Assembly (NCBI GenBank): GCA_024226735.1
Contig: JAAELL010000167.1
Coordinates: 1-40,450 of the forward strand
Direction: 5' to 3'
From: a bacterium
GTDB lineage: Bacteria > Planctomycetota > UBA1135 > GCA-002686595
DNA length: 40,450 nt
The notes beneath the pieces were generated by a model. The model ran no database searches, had not been told where the DNA came from, and was given only the letters and a program-made list of their open reading frames with translations. This document shows positions 1 through 7,391 of the stretch, piece after piece; the stretch's first letter is position 1; every line of letters begins with the position of its first letter. The translations under genes were made by a program, and so were the position numbers.

Positions 1-1071
1 CACACCGCCGGCTACGGCGGGGGATGCGGTGGATCGAGCACTGGTTGGTATCTCGACGAGATCGAGATCGTCAGGAACGTCCCGGTGTTCACGGGTGACT
101 TCGAGTCGGGCTGGGCCGGTTGGGGAGCCGACCGTGGCGTGTGGGACGTCGGGTCTCCGACGACGGGCCCCGCCGCGGCGTTCGAGGGTCTGAACGTCGC
201 GGGAACCGCGTTGGACGGCAACTACGGCGCCAACACCGATAGTCGGCTCATCAGCCCGACGGTGCGCCTCGATACGGTGGTCGCGGGTGAGGAGCTGCAC
301 CTGCGCTTCCGCGAGTGGTTCTCGTACGACCACTGCGACGCGGGCTACGTTCAGATCTCCACGTACGACACCGGCACGGGAACGTGGGCGGACTGGGTGA
401 CGCTGAGCCCCTACGTCGAACACACCTCACCCTGGTCGCTGAAGGACGTCGACTTGACCGCGTACGCGGGACAAGTGGCGCGCGTAGCCTTCTACCACAC
501 CGCCGGCTACGGCGGGGGATGCGGTGGATCGAGCACTGGTTGGTATCTCGACGAGATCGAGATCGTCAGGAACGTCCCGGTGTTCACGGGTGACTTCGAG
601 TCGGGCTGGGCCGGCTGGGGAGCCGACCGTGGCGTGTGGGACGTCGGGTCTCCGACGACGGGCCCCGCCGCGGCGTTCGAGGGTCTGAACGTCGCGGGAA
701 CCGCATTGGACGGCAACTACGGCGCCAACACGGACAGCCGGCTCATCAGCCCGACGGTGCGCCTCGACGGCGTTCCGCCCAACGGCGAGGTGCACGTACG
801 CTTCTGGGAATGGACTTCGTTCGGTCATTGCGATGGCGGGTCCGTCCAGGTCTCCGCGTACGACCCGGGCACGGGCGCATGGGTTGACTGGGTCACCGTC
901 GGCAGCGCGTCGGCCAGCGTTCCCTCGTGGTCCTTGCGTCAAGTGGACCTGACCGCGTACGCAGGTCAGCAGGTGCGGCTGGCGTTCTACCACACTGCTG
1001 CGTACGGCGGTGGTTGCGGCGGATCCAGCCACGGTTGGTTCATCGACGAAGTGCGCGTTCAGCACAGAGTC
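1..1071 (+). repeat. 495-bp tandem repeats inside the secreted protein gene
   Basis: The stretch at 1-270 is repeated at 496-765 with only a handful of base changes, mostly synonymous (for example 117 against 612). The second halves of the units (about 270-495 and 765-990) have diverged much more. The offset is exactly 495 bases, so the reading frame is kept. A uniform 5' half beside a diverged 3' half points to patchy gene conversion rather than a single recent duplication. Confidence 0.85.
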
Positions 1072-1476
1072 GGCACGACCTACTGCTCGCCGGCCGTCGA
1101 CAATTCCACCGGCGCGCCCGCCGAGATCCGGGCGATTGGGAGTGATGTCGTCGATCAGAACCAGCTCGACGTGTTCGCGACCGGCATGCCCAACAGCCAG
1201 TTCGGGTACTTCCTCGCGAGCGAGACGCAGGGCCTCATCCCGCACCCGGGCGGGAGCCCTGGCACGCTGTGCGTCGTCGGCACCATCGCGCGCTTCAATG
1301 CTCCGATCGAGAACTCGGGCGCAGATGGGAGCTTCAGCATCGCAGTCGACTTGACCCAGATCCCCACGAGTCCCGCCCACGCGGTGACGGGCGGCGAGAC
1401 CTGGCACTTCCAGGCCTGGTACCGCGACGGCGGCAGCAGCAACTTCACCGACGCGGTGAGTGTCTTGTTCCGCTGA
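1..1476 (+). CDS. Secreted jelly-roll repeat protein, 3' part, with shared C-terminal module
   Basis: The frame is open from the first base, so the 5' end lies outside the window; the GTG at 85 is internal. About 491 residues are visible. They comprise the tail of one repeat, then two nearly complete repeats of 165 residues that begin around FTGDFESGWAGWG and end around GWYLDEIEIV. The pattern (glycine/aspartate-rich, DSRLISP, RFxEW, DLTAYAGQ, CGGSS) resembles MAM-like or choice-of-anchor-J jelly-roll domains that bind ligands outside the cell; this is family-level recognition only. From about nucleotide 1078 the protein ends in the module found in five other proteins here (TYCSPAV, QFGYFLAS, GETWHFQAWYRD, NFTDAVSVLF). 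The repeat DNA is nearly identical between copies, which suggests recent duplication or gene conversion. Function unknown; probably exported or cell-surface. A stable hairpin follows the stop. Confidence 0.85.
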   Translation, partial: HTAGYGGGCGGSSTGWYLDEIEIVRNVPVFTGDFESGWAGWGADRGVWDVGSPTTGPAAAFEGLNVAGTALDGNYGANTDSRLISPTVRLDTVVAGEELHLRFREWFSYDHCDAGYVQISTYDTGTGTWADWVTLSPYVEHTSPWSLKDVDLTAYAGQVARVAFYHTAGYGGGCGGSSTGWYLDEIEIVRNVPVFTGDFESGWAGWGADRGVWDVGSPTTGPAAAFEGLNVAGTALDGNYGANTDSRLISPTVRLDGVPPNGEVHVRFWEWTSFGHCDGGSVQVSAYDPGTGAWVDWVTVGSASASVPSWSLRQVDLTAYAGQQVRLAFYHTAAYGGGCGGSSHGWFIDEVRVQHRVGTTYCSPAVDNSTGAPAEIRAIGSDVVDQNQLDVFATGMPNSQFGYFLASETQGLIPHPGGSPGTLCVVGTIARFNAPIENSGADGSFSIAVDLTQIPTSPAHAVTGGETWHFQAWYRDGGSSNFTDAVSVLFR

Positions 1477-1490
1477 GGAAGGTTCCGTTC

Positions 1491-1518
1491 AGCCGGCTCC
1501 CCGCTCGGGGAGCCGGCT
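1491..1518 (+). terminator. Hairpin after secreted protein gene
   Basis: Two perfect 12-base arms (AGCCGGCTCCCC and its complement) enclose a 4-base loop GCTC, 14 bases after the stop codon. No run of T follows directly, so it could act as a terminator with or without Rho, or as an mRNA 3'-end stabiliser. It also faces the end of the convergent radical SAM gene. Confidence 0.6.
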
Positions 1519-1589
1519 GACGTCGACTTTGATCCGTGCGGTATCGGGATGATCGAATGGGTCTCCGCACCTTCCCGGGCTCTACGAGG

Positions 1590-3110
1590 TCATCCGGACG
1601 TAGCCGACACTCCCCGTTCGGTTCCGTTCGCGCGACGCTCGGTTCCGTCGAGCTCCGTTGCGGCGAGCCGGGCGCGAAACTGCACGTGCCGCCGGCGACT
1701 GAGCTCGATCAACGGCCGCCAAGCCGCCGCCGTCCAGCGTCGCGCGATCAACAGTTGCCAGAGCGGATTGGAACGCTTGTACAGGGCGCTCATTGCCACG
1801 TACGGCAGCACCGCCCGCCAGTCGAGCGGCCGCCGCTTCCAGATGTTGCGTACCGAGAAGAGTCGCTCGTAGATCCACGCGTACCCTGCCTCGAGCTCCG
1901 CGGGCGACATGTTGCGCGGGCGGAACACACAGTGCGCGGTGTCGTAGCGGCTCCAGTCCTCGTGCAAGAGGCGGCCCTCGGCCTTCATCCGTGCGAAGGT
2001 CGGCGTGCCGGGGTAGGGGGTCAGGATGTGAAACGTCGCGCACTCGAGACGCTGTTCCTCCACCCAGCTGGCCGTGCGCTCGAAGACTCCGGCGTCGTCG
2101 TGGTCGAAGCCCAGCACGAAGCTGCCGTTGACCTGGATGCCGTGGTCGTGGAAGAGCCGCACGCGGCGCGCGTAGTCGCCTGAGGGCGGGCTCTTCTTGC
2201 GGTTGCCCTGAACGTTCCGGTCGTCGAGGGACTCGAAGCCGACGAAGACGCCCGTGCAGCCCGCTAGCGCCATCTCGCGCACGAGGGCCGGATCATCGGC
2301 GACGTCGATGCTGACCGCCGCGCTCCAGATCTTCTCGAGCGGGCGCAGCGCTCGGCACAGTTGACGCAGGTACGCGGGTCGCGAGCCGAGGTTGTTGTCG
2401 ATGAAGACGCCGTAGGGTTGCTCGTCGGCGAGGAACTCGGCGACGACCTGTTCCACGTCGCGCACCTGGTAGGGCATGAAGAGGCCGCCGGTGGACAGGT
2501 AGCAGAACGAGCAGCGATTGTGGCAGCCGCGCGTGGCGATCAGGCTCGTCGTCGTCAGGTACGAATCGCTGCGCAGAAGGTCGCGCCGCGGCGTCGGGTC
2601 CTCGCGGTAGGGGCGGCGCAGGTCGGCGTGATACTCCGGCTCGATCCGCCCGGCGTCGAAGTCGCGCAGCACACGGTTCCAGATCGCGGCTCCTTCGCCG
2701 AACGCGAGCGCGTCCGCGTGCGGCCGGACCTCGGCGGGGCAGGAGATCACGTGCAGTCCACCCAGCACGATCCGCGCACCGCGCTCGCGATACCAACGCG
2801 CCAGCTCGTACGCGCGCGCCGCGAACGTCAGGTGGACCGTGATTCCCACGACCTCGGGAAAGGGATCGTCGGGTGGATGGCCTTGGAGCAAGTTCTCGTC
2901 CCAGTAGTCGACGCTCCACTCCGCAGGCGTTCCGGCTGCCACCGTCGTCAGCGCGAGGGTTGGCGTCAGCACGTGCTTGCCAAAGCTGTTGTGGGGATCC
3001 TTGGGGTAGAAGGGGTTGATGAGGAGTGCATGGCGCCGGATCGGAGGCCCGGGACGCCGCGTCGCGTCGAGCGCCGGCGCCTCCCGCATTCGGCGAGGTG
3101 TGGTGCGCAT
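1590..3110 (-). CDS. B12-binding-type radical SAM protein
   Basis: Predicted radical SAM enzyme of about 506 residues. The N-terminal part (about 25-150) has the Rossmann-like layout of B12-binding domains (ALLINPFYP, VVGITVHLT, IVLGGLHV). The 4Fe-4S/SAM motif TRGCHNRCSFCY follows, with cysteines at about 196, 200 and 203, then FVGFESLDD, and a C-terminal stretch (TPYPGTP, FRPRNMSPAELEAGY) seen in the DUF4070-like group. Substrate unknown. I do not see the classical DxHxxG cobalamin ligand motif. The longest frame begins at a TTG at 3134 inside a palindrome; I prefer the ATG at 3110, because it sits 10 bases beyond that palindrome, the same placement as in the operon starting at 4177. No good Shine-Dalgarno is visible. 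The shared palindrome suggests control by the winged-helix regulator encoded next door. Confidence 0.85.
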   Translation of the reverse strand: MRTTPRRMREAPALDATRRPGPPIRRHALLINPFYPKDPHNSFGKHVLTPTLALTTVAAGTPAEWSVDYWDENLLQGHPPDDPFPEVVGITVHLTFAARAYELARWYRERGARIVLGGLHVISCPAEVRPHADALAFGEGAAIWNRVLRDFDAGRIEPEYHADLRRPYREDPTPRRDLLRSDSYLTTTSLIATRGCHNRCSFCYLSTGGLFMPYQVRDVEQVVAEFLADEQPYGVFIDNNLGSRPAYLRQLCRALRPLEKIWSAAVSIDVADDPALVREMALAGCTGVFVGFESLDDRNVQGNRKKSPPSGDYARRVRLFHDHGIQVNGSFVLGFDHDDAGVFERTASWVEEQRLECATFHILTPYPGTPTFARMKAEGRLLHEDWSRYDTAHCVFRPRNMSPAELEAGYAWIYERLFSVRNIWKRRPLDWRAVLPYVAMSALYKRSNPLWQLLIARRWTAAAWRPLIELSRRRHVQFRARLAATELDGTERRANGTERGVSATSG

Positions 3111-3120
3111 CGTGTGTGTA

Positions 3121-3137
3121 GCTTTGCAGCGCAAAGT
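3121..3137 (-). promoter_or_regulatory. Candidate operator upstream of the radical SAM gene
   Basis: Read on the minus strand, ACTTTGCGCTGCAAAGC is an inverted repeat (CTTTGC-N3-GCAAAG). It matches the palindrome at 4187-4203 at both half-sites and in the TG next to the right half. It ends 10 bases before the chosen ATG. Inference: a second target of the regulator encoded at 3174-3548. Confidence 0.5.
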
Positions 3138-3173
3138 AAGTGGACGTGAAGCCGCAAGATGGGCTGAACGAGA

Positions 3174-3548
3174 TCAGGCTCCGGCCCCGCCCTTGCGCGG
3201 GCGGGGCCGGCGCGAGCGGCCGGGTGAGCGCGCGGGAGCCGCATCCGCGACGACCCGTTCGAGCTCGGCCAGGTATTCGAGGAAGCGCGTACGTCCCGCG
3301 CGCGTGAGGCGATAGATCGACTGTGGTCGGCCTTCGTCCTGGTCGCGCTCGAATGTCACGAGCTCTGCGTCGACGAGCGTCTTCAGGTGGCGGCTCAAAT
3401 TGCCGTCCGTGAGGTCGCAGAGCTCCTTCAGGTCGCCGAACGCGATGCCGCCTGGTTCCGCTGTCAGAGCGGTGAGGATCCCCAGCCGCGCCTTCTCGTG
3501 GATGACCCGCTCGAGCCCGCCGTAGTGGAAGCGTGCACGGCGCGTCAT
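3174..3548 (-). CDS. Winged-helix DNA-binding regulator (PF13601-like)
   Basis: A 124-residue protein. Residues about 15-85 form a winged helix: ARLGILTALTAE, then FGDLKELCDLTDGNLSRHLKTL as the recognition helix, then a wing with GRPQSIYRLTRAGRTRF. This is the pattern of the HTH_27/PF13601 family of small transcriptional regulators that often pair with membrane proteins. The C-terminus is basic and low-complexity (RSPGRSRRPRPRKGG). Start: ATG at 3548, overlapping the stop of the upstream membrane-protein gene as ATGA, so translation is probably coupled. A longer frame running to 4331 is an artefact that reads through the neighbour. Likely autoregulates through the palindrome at 4187-4203. The ligand or signal is unknown. 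Confidence 0.85.
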   Translation of the reverse strand: MTRRARFHYGGLERVIHEKARLGILTALTAEPGGIAFGDLKELCDLTDGNLSRHLKTLVDAELVTFERDQDEGRPQSIYRLTRAGRTRFLEYLAELERVVADAAPARSPGRSRRPRPRKGGAGA

Positions 3549-4177
3549 CCGACGTCTCCTCTTCGATCGAGCGGAAACTCGGCGCCCTCCGGCGCGCACG
3601 CCAGGAGCCCTGCCGCCCACGCCTGTCCCAGACCGAACACCGCTCCCATCGTCCACGGCGAGAGGGCCACGGCCGCGGGCTGCCCCAACGTCCACGCGCC
3701 CGCCGCGAAGTAGAAGCACGCGACGAATCCGACCCCCTGCGGGAGCCGCGGGACGGAGGCGAAGATCGCGAGTGCGAAGCACAGCATCCACAGGCCCGGA
3801 AGGAGCGCGAACAGCTCGTCCGAACGAGTGGCGAACGCGACGGTGAGCACCGCGGCCGTGCCGAATGCCGGCGCCAGCGTGAACAGCGTGCGCAAGAGGC
3901 CGTGCCGTTCGTGACGCGAGCGGGTCAGCACGAACCGGCGTCCGACCTCGAAGGTCAGCGCGAGAACGCCGACGAGAGCCAGCCCCACCCACAAACCGAG
4001 GTAGGCCCGTCGTTCGGCGAGCGGCTCGCCGACCCACACGGCTTGGGCCGCCGCGCCCACGGCCCCGAGCGCAGCCGTTCGCGCAACTGTCGCCGCGCGG
4101 TAGCCGCGCACCGGAGTCGAGCGCGACAGTTGTTCCTGGATCGTATCGAGGTTCTCGAGGGCGTCGTGGATGTTCAT
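3545..4177 (-). CDS. Multi-pass membrane protein, operon partner of the regulator
   Basis: A 210-residue protein with a short soluble N-terminus (MNIHDALENLDTIQEQL) and about six hydrophobic segments, including LGLWVGLALVGVLALTF, APAFGTAAVLTVAF, FALLPGLWMLCFALAIF and a WTMGAVFGLGQAWAAGLLA segment. I do not recognise a named family. Proteins of this size and topology commonly precede PF13601 regulators and may act as the sensor or effector of the pair; that is inference from arrangement. The start at 4177 is only 9 bases after the operator palindrome and has no clear Shine-Dalgarno. A near-consensus promoter lies at 4201-4229. Confidence 0.8.
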   Translation of the reverse strand: MNIHDALENLDTIQEQLSRSTPVRGYRAATVARTAALGAVGAAAQAVWVGEPLAERRAYLGLWVGLALVGVLALTFEVGRRFVLTRSRHERHGLLRTLFTLAPAFGTAAVLTVAFATRSDELFALLPGLWMLCFALAIFASVPRLPQGVGFVACFYFAAGAWTLGQPAAVALSPWTMGAVFGLGQAWAAGLLACAPEGAEFPLDRRGDVG

Positions 4178-4186
4178 GGCGCAATG

Positions 4187-4203
4187 ACTTTGTATTGCAA
4201 AGT
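4187..4203 (-). promoter_or_regulatory. Palindromic operator over the operon promoter
   Basis: ACTTTG-TATTG-CAAAGT is a 17-base inverted repeat with perfect 6-base arms. It overlaps the -10 element at 4201-4206 and covers the expected transcription start, as a repressor site would. A close copy lies upstream of the radical SAM gene. Confidence 0.65.
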
Positions 4204-4229
4204 GTACGTGCGGAGAGCAGAGAGGTCAA
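4201..4229 (-). promoter_or_regulatory. Sigma-70-type promoter of the membrane protein/regulator operon
   Basis: On the minus strand TTGACC (4224-4229) is separated by exactly 17 bases from TACACT (4201-4206). This is unusually consensus-like for such G+C-rich DNA, and the operator palindrome begins within the -10 element. Confidence 0.65.
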
Positions 4230-4282
4230 TGGGGGGAGAATCCCTACCTCGTGTCGCCCACGAGGTCTGCAGCTCCGGGGTC

Positions 4283-4320
4283 GAGCCCTGGCCCCGGAGG
4301 CCATGAGGCGGCCAGGGCTC
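4283..4320 (-). terminator. Hairpin after beta-helix protein gene
   Basis: Perfect 11-base arms GAGCCCTGGCC and GGCCAGGGCTC enclose a 16-base loop, 11 bases beyond the stop of the gene ending at 4332. No T tract is seen on the minus strand. Confidence 0.5.
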
Positions 4321-4331
4321 GGCGGACGCAT

Positions 4332-6005
4332 TCAGTCACACAACACGACGGCGACGCCGTCCGTCGTGTTCGACGTGTTGCCGGGATTCATGTCGCGGAA
4401 CCAGAGCTGGAAGTTCCACGTCTGGCCGGCGCTGACGGGGAGCGACTGGAGGTCGACGTCGAACGTCGCAGTGCCCGCGCCCGTGTCGACGATCGCACCA
4501 CGCACGATCGGCAAGGCGAGGCACAGCGTCCCTTGGCTCGGCGCGGGCAGGGGCGTCGCACCTTGGAGGCCCGACGAGAGCAGGTAGCCGAAGCGGCCCG
4601 CCGGCAGGGACGTGGCCGTCACGCTCAAGTCGTTGGTGGCGATCGAGGGGCTGCCCCAAGCGTCGATCCGCGCCGCGCTTCCCGTCGAGTTCGGAGCGGA
4701 CGTACAGTAGCTCTCCGCGGTCGACAGCACGACGATGCTCGCCGGCGTTCCGAGGGATGGCAGGCCCTGCGCATCGACGAAGTAGGCCTGCACGAAGTGA
4801 TCGATGGCCCGCTCGCCGAGTGCGGTCGACCGTAGGTCGAGCGTGACCGTCATCTGACCGGACGCAGGAAGGACCGCGATCGGGATCGGTCCGATCGTCG
4901 GGTTCAAGGGGAGCCAGACGCCGGACAGCGGCGGGGCGAACATGTAGGTCGCCGTGTCGCTCAGGGCGAGGAACACCTCGTCGCCCGCGACGCCCTCGAG
5001 CTCGACCTCGACGCGCAGTCCGCCGCAGGCGCTCGGCTCCCACCAGCGTGATGTCCATCGCGATGTTCGCGCAGGGCCAGCCAGCACGGTCGGCGGAGCG
5101 CCGCTCGTCGCGGGGCCGTCGGCGCCGCCCGGGACATCCGGCGTGCCGCAACCGTAGGCGCCGGCGCCGCCGTCGCCGCCCATGAGCGTGCAGCCGATCA
5201 GCGTCGACGTCTGCTGCGCCTGTAGGCCGGGCCCTCCGTCCGAGCCGGGGAACGCCGGATAGCCGCATTCAGGCGATGGGGCTCCGTCTCCGCCGTCCCC
5301 TCCGATCAAGGCGGAGGACGACGCGAACAGCGCGCCGCTCTGCAGGCGCACACCCGCCGAGCCGGGGATACTCCCCGAGCCGAAGCCAGCCCTCACCTCG
5401 CCTGTACCACCAGTGATCGTGCAGTGATCCAGCGCGACCTCGGCCCCGCCGATCCGCATGCCGACGGAGCTGGACATGTCGTAGCAGGAGTTCGAGAGGC
5501 TCGTGCCGATCAGCTCGCACGCGCTGAAGAAGACCGCGCCGGACGTGAGCAGGGCCGCCGGCCTCGCGGTGGAGAATCCACAGTCGGACTCGATGAAACC
5601 CCGCAGCTCGCAGCGTTGCACGTGCACGACGCCTTGACTCGCCGCGACCTCCAAGGTGCCGCGTGTGGGGGCCGGGTAGGCGATGGAGTAGGGGATGAGC
5701 TGGAGCCGATCCAGGATGACCGTCTGGTTCGCGGCGAGCGCGTCGACGGCGACCGTACCGTCGATGCGCGTGACGCCCGTGCCGCTGCCGAGCACCGACA
5801 GGTCGAGCCCCTGGATCGCGAAACCCGAGTAGTCGCCCGCGGCCACCAGCAGGGTGTCGCCGTCGGACGCGGCCGCGACGGCTTGCGGAATGTCGAGGAA
5901 GTCCGCCCCGCCCGCGGCATCCACGGTGAGGACGTCGGCAAGGGCCACTGCGGGAGTGAGCGTCGCCAGGGAGAGATAGAGCACGAGCCGATCGGGAAGT
6001 TCCAT
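4332..6005 (-). CDS. Secreted parallel beta-helix protein with shared C-terminal module
   Basis: A 557-residue exported protein. The start is the ATG at 6005, chosen because AGGAG stands 8-9 bases upstream and a signal peptide follows (hydrophobic LVLYLSLATLTPAVALA). The next region (DAAGGADFLDIPQAVAAASDGDTLLVAAG) is the typical opening of planctomycete right-handed beta-helix domains, extending to about residue 290 with CTITGG, SALIGGDGG and CTLMGGDGG turns. From about 432 comes the shared C-terminal module (SYCTSAPNSTG, RFGYLLSS, GQTWNFQLWFRD, DGVAVVLCD), here a divergent copy with NTTDG in place of NFTDA. Around residues 309-324 the frame looks locally shifted (see findings). Probably surface-located; ligand unknown. 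Confidence 0.85.
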   Translation of the reverse strand: MELPDRLVLYLSLATLTPAVALADVLTVDAAGGADFLDIPQAVAAASDGDTLLVAAGDYSGFAIQGLDLSVLGSGTGVTRIDGTVAVDALAANQTVILDRLQLIPYSIAYPAPTRGTLEVAASQGVVHVQRCELRGFIESDCGFSTARPAALLTSGAVFFSACELIGTSLSNSCYDMSSSVGMRIGGAEVALDHCTITGGTGEVRAGFGSGSIPGSAGVRLQSGALFASSSALIGGDGGDGAPSPECGYPAFPGSDGGPGLQAQQTSTLIGCTLMGGDGGAGAYGCGTPDVPGGADGPATSGAPPTVLAGPARTSRWTSRWWEPSACGGLRVEVELEGVAGDEVFLALSDTATYMFAPPLSGVWLPLNPTIGPIPIAVLPASGQMTVTLDLRSTALGERAIDHFVQAYFVDAQGLPSLGTPASIVVLSTAESYCTSAPNSTGSAARIDAWGSPSIATNDLSVTATSLPAGRFGYLLSSGLQGATPLPAPSQGTLCLALPIVRGAIVDTGAGTATFDVDLQSLPVSAGQTWNFQLWFRDMNPGNTSNTTDGVAVVLCD

Positions 6006-6107
6006 CACGCGGTCTCCTTGCGGGTATGGGATACGGCCAGATGACCCCACCGTAGCAGAAGCAGGCGCGCCTCTAGCTTCTGGGGCGAATCTGAGAGAAT
6101 GGCGGCC

Positions 6108-7391
6108 ATGCAAGCCAAGCGATTTCGCCGCCTCGCTGTGATTGCCGCACTCGTCCAGCCGGCGTCGGCGCGCGCGCCGCGACAGTTCAACTATGACGAG
6201 AGCGCCGTCCCCGCCTACGAGCTGCCCGACCCCCTCGTTTGCGCGGACGGCTCACGCGTGAAGGACGCGGCCGGATGGCGGACGAGGCGCCGGCCGGAGA
6301 TCCTCGAGCTCTTCCGCGAGCACGTGTACGGCCGCGCCCCCGCGGCCCCCTCCGAGCTGCGCTTCGAGCTGCTCGAGGAGGGTGAGCCCGGCGTCGAAGG
6401 GAGCGCCGTGCGGCGCCAGGTCCGGATCCATCTGGCGTCCGATGTGAGCCTCGACCTGCTCGTCTACCTGCCGCGCACGACCGCGGACGCGTCGCCCGCT
6501 TTCCTCGCTCTCAACTTCTACGGCAACACGTCGGTGCACCGCGACCCCGAGATCCTGCCGTCACGCTCGTGGATGGGCGACAACGCGGACCTCGGGATCG
6601 TCGACCATCGTGCGACCGCGGCGACGCGCGGGGCGCGTGCACACCGTTGGGCGATCGAGGAGATCGTGGCGCGTGGCTACGCGTTCTGCACCGTGCACTA
6701 CGGGGACATCGATCCCGACCACGACGATGGCTTCCAGAATGGCGTGCACGGAGCATTCGATCCGAGCGGGGAAGAGCGCCCGCCCGACGCGTGGGGATCG
6801 ATCGGAGCTTGGGCCTTCGGGCTCAGCCGTTGCCTCGACTACCTCGAGCAGGACGACGACGTCGACGCGGAGCGCGTCGCGGTCATGGGCCACTCGCGGC
6901 TCGGCAAGACCGCGCTCTGGGCGGGCGCGCGGGACGAACGCTTCGCTCTGGTCATCTCCAACAACTCGGGCTGTGGGGGCGCCGCCCTGTCGCGCCGCGA
7001 GTTCGGCGAGACCGTGGCGCGCATCAACGAGGTCTTTCCGCACTGGTTCTGCGGGAACTTCCGCGCCTACGGGCCGAACGTGAACCGGCTGCCGGTCGAC
7101 CAACACATGCTCGTCGCGTTGATCGCGCCACGCCCGGCGTACGTCGCGAGCGCGACGCAGGATCGCTGGGCCGATCCGCGCGGCGAGTTCCTGAGCGCCA
7201 AGCACGCACAACCGGTGTACGAGCTGCTCGGCGCATCAGGACTGCCGATGGGCGAGCCACCGTCCCCGAACGTCTCCGTGCAGGGCACCCTCGGCTACCA
7301 CGTGCGCGAGGGCAAGCACGACGTGACGGAGCTCGACTGGGCACACTATCTGGACTTCGCCGATCGCCACTTGCTGGCGACGCCGAAATGA
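6108..7391 (+). CDS. CE15-type glucuronoyl esterase-like alpha/beta hydrolase
   Basis: About 427 residues with an N-terminal export signal (MQAKRFRRLAVIAALVQPASARA). CE15 enzymes cut ester bonds between glucuronoxylan and lignin or related esters. Matching motifs are ALNFYGN (residue about 135), the nucleophile elbow GHSRLGKTALW with Ser at about 263, the FPHWFCGNF block, LPVDQHMLVALIAPRPAYVASATQDRWADPRGEF carrying the likely acid residue, and EGKHDVTELDW with the likely catalytic His at about 404. An in-frame ATG at 6099 is also possible; 6108 leaves a 10-base gap after GAGAG. The stop overlaps the next gene as ATGA. The gene is divergent from the beta-helix gene. Substrate preference cannot be read from sequence. 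Confidence 0.85.
   Translation: MQAKRFRRLAVIAALVQPASARAPRQFNYDESAVPAYELPDPLVCADGSRVKDAAGWRTRRRPEILELFREHVYGRAPAAPSELRFELLEEGEPGVEGSAVRRQVRIHLASDVSLDLLVYLPRTTADASPAFLALNFYGNTSVHRDPEILPSRSWMGDNADLGIVDHRATAATRGARAHRWAIEEIVARGYAFCTVHYGDIDPDHDDGFQNGVHGAFDPSGEERPPDAWGSIGAWAFGLSRCLDYLEQDDDVDAERVAVMGHSRLGKTALWAGARDERFALVISNNSGCGGAALSRREFGETVARINEVFPHWFCGNFRAYGPNVNRLPVDQHMLVALIAPRPAYVASATQDRWADPRGEFLSAKHAQPVYELLGASGLPMGEPPSPNVSVQGTLGYHVREGKHDVTELDWAHYLDFADRHLLATPK

Noticed and set aside
427..1407. A 326-residue antisense open frame over the first gene
   Set aside because: It mirrors the repeated gene, is rich in Arg/Ala/Val and shows no motif.
1519..1589. Gap between the first hairpin and the radical SAM stop
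   Set aside because: Inspected for a small gene or promoter; nothing supportable.
3110..3134. TTG start for the radical SAM gene
   Set aside because: It lies within the operator palindrome and adds eight unconserved-looking residues; the ATG at 3110 has the same spacing to the palindrome as the sister operon.
3174..4331. A 385-residue minus-strand open frame
   Set aside because: Its upstream two thirds is an Arg/Gly-rich shadow of the membrane protein in another frame; only the last 124 codons are the regulator.
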